Shown here in pieces: positions 58,860 through 64,000 of a stretch of DNA of 64,000 nt. The notes below the pieces were generated by a model. The model made no database searches, had not been told where the DNA came from, and was given only the letters and a program-made list of their open reading frames with translations. This stretch comes from Macrocystis pyrifera (Eukaryota; Sar; Phaeophyceae; Laminariales; Laminariaceae): contig JASSKH010000010.1 of assembly GCA_031763025.1 (NCBI GenBank), positions 4,769,901 to 4,833,900 of the forward strand, read 5' to 3'. The translations under genes and the position numbers were made by a program. Positions within the stretch are counted from its first letter, which is position 1. Every line of letters begins with the position of its first letter.

Positions 58860-59080
58860 TCGTCGTTTTTTTTTTCTCCCTTCCGTCATATATCTGTTCT
58901 TCGCCCTTCTTTTCTCTCTCCTTCCCAGTCGTGACTCAGATCCGGGGTAACGAAGTAACATAGGCAGGCAGGCTCTCTCTTCTCCCTCCTCCACACTACA
59001 GTTCTTTCCTTGTTTTTTTATCCCGAGAAAGACTGCAGCCTTTTTCTTCGCTCGTCGACTCGCGTCGAATTTCGCCGTCG
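58860..59080 (+). repeat. Dispersed repeat R4, copy 2
   Basis: CGTGACTCAGATCCGGGGTA and flanking CT-rich sequence through CTCGTCGACTCGCGTCGAATT match 23240-23450. It is followed by a 45-bp piece shared with 43.77 kb. Confidence 0.65.
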
Positions 59081-59310
59081 TGTATGACCATATCGACCCT
59101 CGCATCTCTACAAATACACCGGGACGGAGCACGCCGGGTTTTTACCGACTAAGCAGACATTTCTTGCACCAAGCACAAAGTGCTGTGAGGTGTTCAACGA
59201 GTCGCATGAAGGGTTAGTGAGCTGCATCCTATTAATACTACGAGCACCGGTTGTGAGGCGGGGAGGGTAATGCTGGGTTTTCCCTGAAAAATGAATGGTA
59301 CGACGAGGTA

Positions 59311-59314
<4 letters not shown>

Positions 59315-59345
<31 letters not shown>

Positions 59346-59659
59346 CATCATCACTTGTACTTTCCAGCCCACTCGTAGGAGGTTTTACCCTCGACGATCT
59401 TCTGGACAAGCCGTGGTCACAGGTGTCGTCCCTTCTCCCCCCCGGTACTTGCCTTTATTTTTTGTCGCGCATAGGGTTCAGCATTCCCACTGCTCGTCGA
59501 TTTTCATCGAATGTAGCTAACTCACGCTCTCGCGCTTTCCGCTAATCAATCCCTTTTATGCAAGAAAAAGCCCCTCGTACGAGCATGCACTCGGTGAGAC
59601 TTGAACCCACGAAATTGATCTTGATAGGCACGCGGACCACCTACCAAGCCACCGGGGAC
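59315..59659 (-). mobile_element. tRNA-derived SINE, copy 1 (full length, 345 bp)
   Basis: On the minus strand: tRNA-like head GTCCCCGGTGGCTTGGTAGG (A box), CGTGGGTTCAAGTCTCACC (B box), an unrelated body of about 230 bp, and a 31-A tail. The acceptor stem pairs poorly and the CAA in TATCAAGATC could be an anticodon (Leu-like), so the parent tRNA is not certain. Two more copies lie at 26710-27019 and 15974-16148. Confidence 0.85.
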
Positions 59660-60029
59660 GCCGGACTTTACTAGCGAGTCTTGATGTAATAATCGAAAAC
59701 CTGTAGTACCTCGTATCTTCTTTTACGTAATACACAATGTGTGAGTTCACTGCCTGAGTCAGGGCGATGCAACGCCACCTGTGATGTAGGGGTACTCGTA
59801 CGGCCGAGATGTCCCTCAGCCGGTCTTCGACCGAATGTACTTGTTTGTTCCTGATACCTGGTATCTGTATGAATAGTCGAACCGGAACATTTACGTTTCC
59901 TCCGCGTTCGTTTCATGGCCCCCGCCGCCCGAGACAGCGATGCATAGGAAATCAACAGAGAAACCCTGCCGCACCAAATATTGTCAAAATACCACATACC
60001 AGCTTTCATGCTTTAGGAGCTTGGGCGCT

Positions 60030-60139
60030 TTACGTGCATAGATCGAGCCACATCATGGTGCACTGCAGGACCCTGGCTTCCATCCTTACTGCAGGTGTAG
60101 GCATGCTTACCCTTGGCGTGGGGGACATCTACACGCAGG
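60030..60139 (+). CDS. Possible second-gene exon, B copy
   Basis: HIMVHCRTLASILTAGVG then MLTLGVGDIYTQ, donor GTGAGC at 60139. Homologous to 14990-15086, with differences that keep small and hydrophobic positions. Confidence 0.35.
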
Positions 60140-60871
60140 TGAGCGCAACTCTTGATAACTCCAGCCTAGATTGATCATGTGTCGTAGCGAAGCTCCGCCT
60201 TGCTGGTTCTTGTTGTTCTTCAACACTTGCTGCCATACGCTGTACGAGTACACGTGGTGTGCTGTCAGCATGATGCGCTAGAGATTGTGCATTTGTCCAT
60301 TGCTCCTACCCACGACGTATCTACGTAATGGCGGGCGATCGCTGAACGCTGGAACGCAGTACCCGACCCATATCGGCTCCCCTTTGTCCATGCACAGCAA
60401 GCAGTCCACAGCGAGCTCTGAGAAAAACAGTTCTTCATGTCTTGTTGTTGACAGTGCAGTTCCAAAATTGAAATTTCCTCGATTTTCGGGCCTCCTCAGC
60501 CTGCAGGGGGGCAGGTTTGATCGTGTTTGGTTGGTCGACTAATCCCATCAACCGGGCATGATGCCTGCCTGCTGTGCCTGCTACGCAGCGCTACTGCTGT
60601 TGTAAACTATTAATACTGTACACCAGTAGTACTATTGGTAATAGCACTAAACTTACTGGTGATCAGTCCAGTACAGCAATACGGGTGCTGAAACGGGTAT
60701 ATATTCTGGATTTTGGATACTGCTGTCGTAGCTCTTCCAGGTGGTGTTTATACTCTTGTCTTTCTAACAGCGGGTAGGTCAACGTACGGCCGTATAAGAT
60801 ACCGGCGCCCCAAATATCCCGCCGTTCAGAGGTGGGGGAGAAGGGGGGGGCACACTCATTTGTTGCTTGCC
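60140..60871 (+). other. End of duplicated unit and interrupted LINE repeat
   Basis: 60310-60430 matches 15345-15450. 60790-60874 is the far part of repeat R1 (minus strand: GGCAAGCAACAAATGAGT...), separated from its other half at 62450 by the element below. Confidence 0.55.
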
Positions 60872-60874
60872 TTA

Positions 60875-62446
60875 GGGCCGGTCCTAACGGGGGCAAAAAA
60901 AAACGAAAAAAAAAAAAAAAAAACGAAATAAAACAAACAGACTTTTCGTTTTTCGTAAAAAACAGCGGGTTGAGGGTGTGTATACACAGAATGGAAAAGC
61001 TCAATCGAACATCGAATTCATTTCGATTTCCATAAAAAATTGTCGAGGTGTCTAAACAGAATCGAAAAGTGAAAGTAGAATTCCAGGGGAAAAGCAACGG
61101 AGAGCACAACCTACTATTAATAGGCCATTCGCATCTGTGCACATGCCGGCAATCTAGCGCTCGGTAACACACATCCACCACACAAGCAGGCAAACGCGAC
61201 GGCAATTCGATTCCGAGAAGTCGTTGGGCCTCCCATGGAGGTGGTGGCTCGTCCAACGTTGACGGCCCGAGATCAAACTTGAAATTATGCTGAGAACGAA
61301 CTTCCGACCTCGTTCTCGAGGGTATCATCCTGAATTTTCCTCAAACTATGTTCGCTCTGGCTCGAACGCCGGGAAACAAAGGCCCGAGAACGTCGGGGCT
61401 GGTGTTGTGGTTCGCCTGCTGGCTGTTTACGGGGGGTCTGTGCGGCTATGTTGCCGTGCGAGCTGTGGGTTGGATGCTGTGCTCGGCGGTCCTGATGTGA
61501 TATTTTGACGTGGCTGCGCTGACCAGTAGCACGAGTTGAATTGTTGCTGTTCGTGCTTTCGTTTTCCTTTTCGATTCCCGGCCGTCAACTTTTTTATTTT
61601 GGCATTGGGTAGTAAATCGCTCATTTTTTCGGAACCAGAACGAAGTGGAACATGTTTTGACCAGGGACCAATCAGCGCCTTGTTTACTACCAATTCAATT
61701 TTCGATTTTCGATTTCGATTCTGTTTAGACACACCCTGAGTCCTAACGAGAAAAAAAAAAACGAAACAAAAAGAAGAAGCCGTGTCGAACTTGTACGCGG
61801 TGCAATTTTTCGGAATGACTCAACCGCCAAAGCACGTGATTCCCGGCGATAGCGCTCGACAGCGGCGGTGGATAGACGCATCTCGCACACGTGAGGCACC
61901 CTCCACAGCAGGCGCTTCTCTTGGTTCAACCCGCTCCTTCCGGAGTGCTCTAGAACTTGTGTTTCGGCCATCGCTGTTCGATGGTAGACGTTTGAATGTT
62001 GAGTGGAACTCATGTCGAAAAATATACCGCCACAGCCACTTCCTGATCCCCCGGTTTCTGGCGAGGGCATCCCTTGGTGATTCCCTGCCCATAGATGCTC
62101 GCGCCGTCAGCAGACAAGCCGCGTGGCAGCCACATGCACTACCTCGGGCATCGTGCGCTTGCCAACCGGTCGTGGAAACTTTATCGGAACTTCATCCCAA
62201 CGCTTCGAGCTCCTCCTATGTTCTCTTCGACCCTGGGTATCCCATATTTCGTTTATTTGGCACCCATTTCGTTTTTTTAAGTCCTCTGGGACTTAAAAAA
62301 AACGAAATGTGAAAACGGAGGTATCGGTATCTCTACTTCTAATTTTTTTAATTTGACCAATAAAACTCGCGTGCTCTTTAGTTCTGCTCTTCGTTTTTTA
62401 TTTCGTTTTTTTTTTTTTTTTTTTTTACCCCCGTTAGGACCGGCCC
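60875..62446 (+). mobile_element. 1572-bp inverted-repeat element with TTA target duplication
   Basis: Ends GGGCCGGTCCTAACGGGGG and CCCCCGTTAGGACCGGCCC are perfect inverted repeats, followed by poly-A and poly-T tracts. Flanked by TTA at 60872-60874 and 62447-62449. Inner inverted sequences near 60965-61080 and 61690-61750 suggest a composite or nested structure. Open frames on both strands (for example 61782-62312) match no transposase I recognise. A Harbinger-type relationship is inferred from the TTA and GGGCC ends. Confidence 0.8.
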
Positions 62447-62449
62447 TTA

Positions 62450-62645
62450 GTCATTTGACCATTGACCACGCATCCCTTTCGAGACGGAGCACCTTACTCC
62501 TATTAAAAATAGAGATATCTCCAACATTTGGGCGCTCATTGTGTTGTTTCCACAATTACATAGAAACGTTTTGCTAGTCTTATCCCCTTCCTGTTTCGCC
62601 GCCTGTGGCCACCATCTATCTCCTAGGATAACGATCGTTTTCTCG
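62450..62645 (-). mobile_element. LINE 3' repeat R1, second copy
   Basis: On the minus strand it follows the LINE stop codon: GGCGGCGAAACAGGAAGGGG through GCGTGGTCAATGGTCAAATG, then the inserted element. Homologous to 13837-14050. Confidence 0.65.
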
Positions 62646-63148
62646 CTATCTAGTGTACCAAACTCCGCCATATTCCATGACACATTCGTTTATTTCCCCC
62701 ATCTCTTCTAACGCATCCTGTTCCTCCTTGTACAGTTCACATTCTCCTACTATGTGAGTTCTACTCTCTATTGCTTGGCCACACGGGCACATCTGTGCGT
62801 CTACTTCCTCCTCCTCGCGGGTACTGGTATACCTCTTTCTTCTTTCTGGCAGGTCCGGGTCACCTACATGAAATAGCAGTTTCAATGTTTTCGCGGAGTC
62901 CTTTGGGCCTTGCAAATACGTTTTAATTCCTGTTCCTTCGCTCAATCCCGCGTATATATCTCAGTGTTTTTCCAAGTCCACGTTGTTTCTTACCGCTACC
63001 CTTTCCCTTCTTTCTATCATTCCTTCTACTTCTGCCTTGTACCTCCCAAACTTTCCGGCGGACTTAATTTCCTGGTTTCGCTCTATATCCTTCCATACTT
63101 TCTCAACTACGCTGACCACATACTCTTCCTCCTTTTCGATCAAGCGCT
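62646..63148 (-). pseudogene. LINE C-terminal region with zinc-knuckle motif
   Basis: The minus strand reads KRLIEKEEEYVVSVVEKVW, then GRYKAEVEGMIERRERVAV, one in-frame TGA near 62961, then LLFHVGDPDLPERRKRYTS and MCPCGQAIESRTHIVGECEL. The C-x-C-x8-H-x4-C arrangement is typical of the region after the RT domain in non-LTR elements. A single nonsense codon in an otherwise open frame suggests moderate age. Its 5' end joins locus C exon 1. Confidence 0.75.
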
Positions 63149-63252
63149 TCTGCAACGACCGCTTGCAGAGGCGCTTGGTCGAAGAGGAGGGACAGAGTGT
63201 GGTGTACCGCCAACGAGTGGAGGAAGCCGAGAGGAATATCAAATTGTTCACT
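63149..63252 (+). CDS. Locus C exon 1 remnant, coiled coil
   Basis: DRLQRRLVEEEGQSVVYRQR then VEEAERNIKLFT, donor GTGAGT at 63253. Aligns with A exon 1 (AYRQRAEDIEKNLKLAT). Upstream sequence is LINE-derived. Confidence 0.65.
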
Positions 63253-64000
63253 GTGAGTCGCAGTTTTCAATCTTGGTTATTATTTTTTGGGTATATTGGG
63301 GCTGCTGCTGACGCTGCTGCTGAAATGTGTCAATCGTCGAGCTGGCCTGTTGGTGCAACCGCGCGTGACGCATACCTCCGTGCCAATTTGAGGAACAGCG
63401 CAGCCGCAAAGAACCCGCGATGCCTCGGCAAGGGCTGCCGCGAGTTTTATAGCTACAGATTATAAGCAGCGCATCATGTTTTGTGCGCGATTTTTTTGCT
63501 TTCGTTTCTGCGATTCACATGGCGAAAAACAAACAATCATCATAGCATACGTTAACACGCTGGCGCCCGCCGAGTCAATTCTATTAGCAGTTTTTACGAA
63601 CTCGCACTATCCGTGCCCCGGTGCATCAATCAAACAACCCTTTCGCCTCAGGGCCGACTTGCACAAGAGCACCTGGCGGAATACGCTCTGACGGTATTGC
63701 TGAAGGACAAGACGAACGCCGCGCCTTTACACAGGTTTTTCTTTATTTCCTGCGTGGCAAGCGACATCAGGCAGGCAGTCGGTCCGTGCGTGGCGTGCGG
63801 TTACGTAGCGTCGCTGTGGCTTGATTTTTTGTTGCACCTATCGGTTCGCTAGCCAGGAACAATGCGCAAGGTGGATAATTTCAGCTCGGTAGCAGGAATA
63901 ATACTCACTATGTATACGGCAAATTTCCATCGTGCGGGTTATTGGGTGCGGGGAATTAGCTTACATGCATTGTTTTGTACTCTTGCCAAGGGTACTTACA
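63149..64000 (+). CDS. Locus C: third kinase-family gene, 5' disrupted, runs off window
   Basis: Only two exons are in view (about 63149-63252 and 63652-63734). The intron between them repeats the features of A intron 1 (CTG microsatellite, GTTGGTGCAACCGCGC). Intron 2 has GCCAGGAACAATGCGC, like A and B. The LINE fragment abuts exon 1, so the original 5' end is missing or displaced and the copy may be a pseudogene. Confidence 0.65.
63652..63734 (+). CDS. Locus C exon 2, one base short
   Basis: GRLAQEHLAEYALTVLLKDK then TNAAPLH, acceptor TTTCGCCTCAG, donor GT 63735. It is 83 bp where A and B have 84, and it lacks the LLAEE ending, so the phase to exon 3 would break. Confidence 0.6.

Overview
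This is a eukaryotic nuclear window: short exons with GT-AG borders and mostly GTGAGT-type donors, introns of several hundred bases, dense microsatellites and many transposon relics. The closest match I can name is a brown alga (Ectocarpus-like stramenopile). That is inference from gene architecture and LINE type; no marker gene settles it.

The core finding is a head-to-tail family of multi-exon genes for a divergent protein kinase-like protein, all on the + strand. Locus A (1-9430) is cut at its 5' end by the window. Locus B (about 47.5-55.0 kb) is its full-length paralogue. Locus C (from about 63.15 kb) runs off the right edge and has a LINE fragment fused to its first visible exon. Exons 2-10 of A and B have identical lengths and phases. 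They encode an N-terminal putative coiled coil, then a kinase fold (glycine loop, AIK lysine, alphaC glutamate, HCDxKLEN catalytic loop, DPG in place of DFG, C-lobe DRP motif), then a low-complexity Gly/Pro tail with short repeats. The tail is open only in two frames in both A and B, with the break at a different place in each. The duplicated unit continues downstream: conserved blocks at 10.8-15.5 kb match 55.9-60.5 kb and may be exons of a second gene.

Between A and B lies 15.5-47 kb of repeat-rich DNA. It holds two LINE reverse-transcriptase 3' ends (16.25-17.1 and 18.1-18.8 kb), a 506-bp fold-back element (21.2 kb), three copies of a 750-770-bp Harbinger-like non-autonomous element (23.5, 28.1 and 29.7 kb), three 105-bp Stowaway-like MITEs (37.6, 38.3 and 45.7 kb) and a tRNA-derived SINE family (16.0, 26.7 and 59.3 kb).

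At 31.4-36.7 kb is a graveyard of single kinase exons (4, 5, 6 and 7) in alternating orientation. Four copies of the glycine-loop exon are packed head-to-head and tail-to-tail within 0.7 kb, and exons 5-6 form a larger inverted duplication.

A 1.57-kb element at 60.9-62.4 kb (TTA target duplication) sits inside an older repeat whose empty counterpart is visible at 11.57 kb. A 9-base palindromic word, TACCWGGTA, is strongly over-represented in the non-coding DNA. Weak single-exon coding candidates at 25.5, 26.4, 39.25, 42.1 and 43.1 kb could not be assigned to families.
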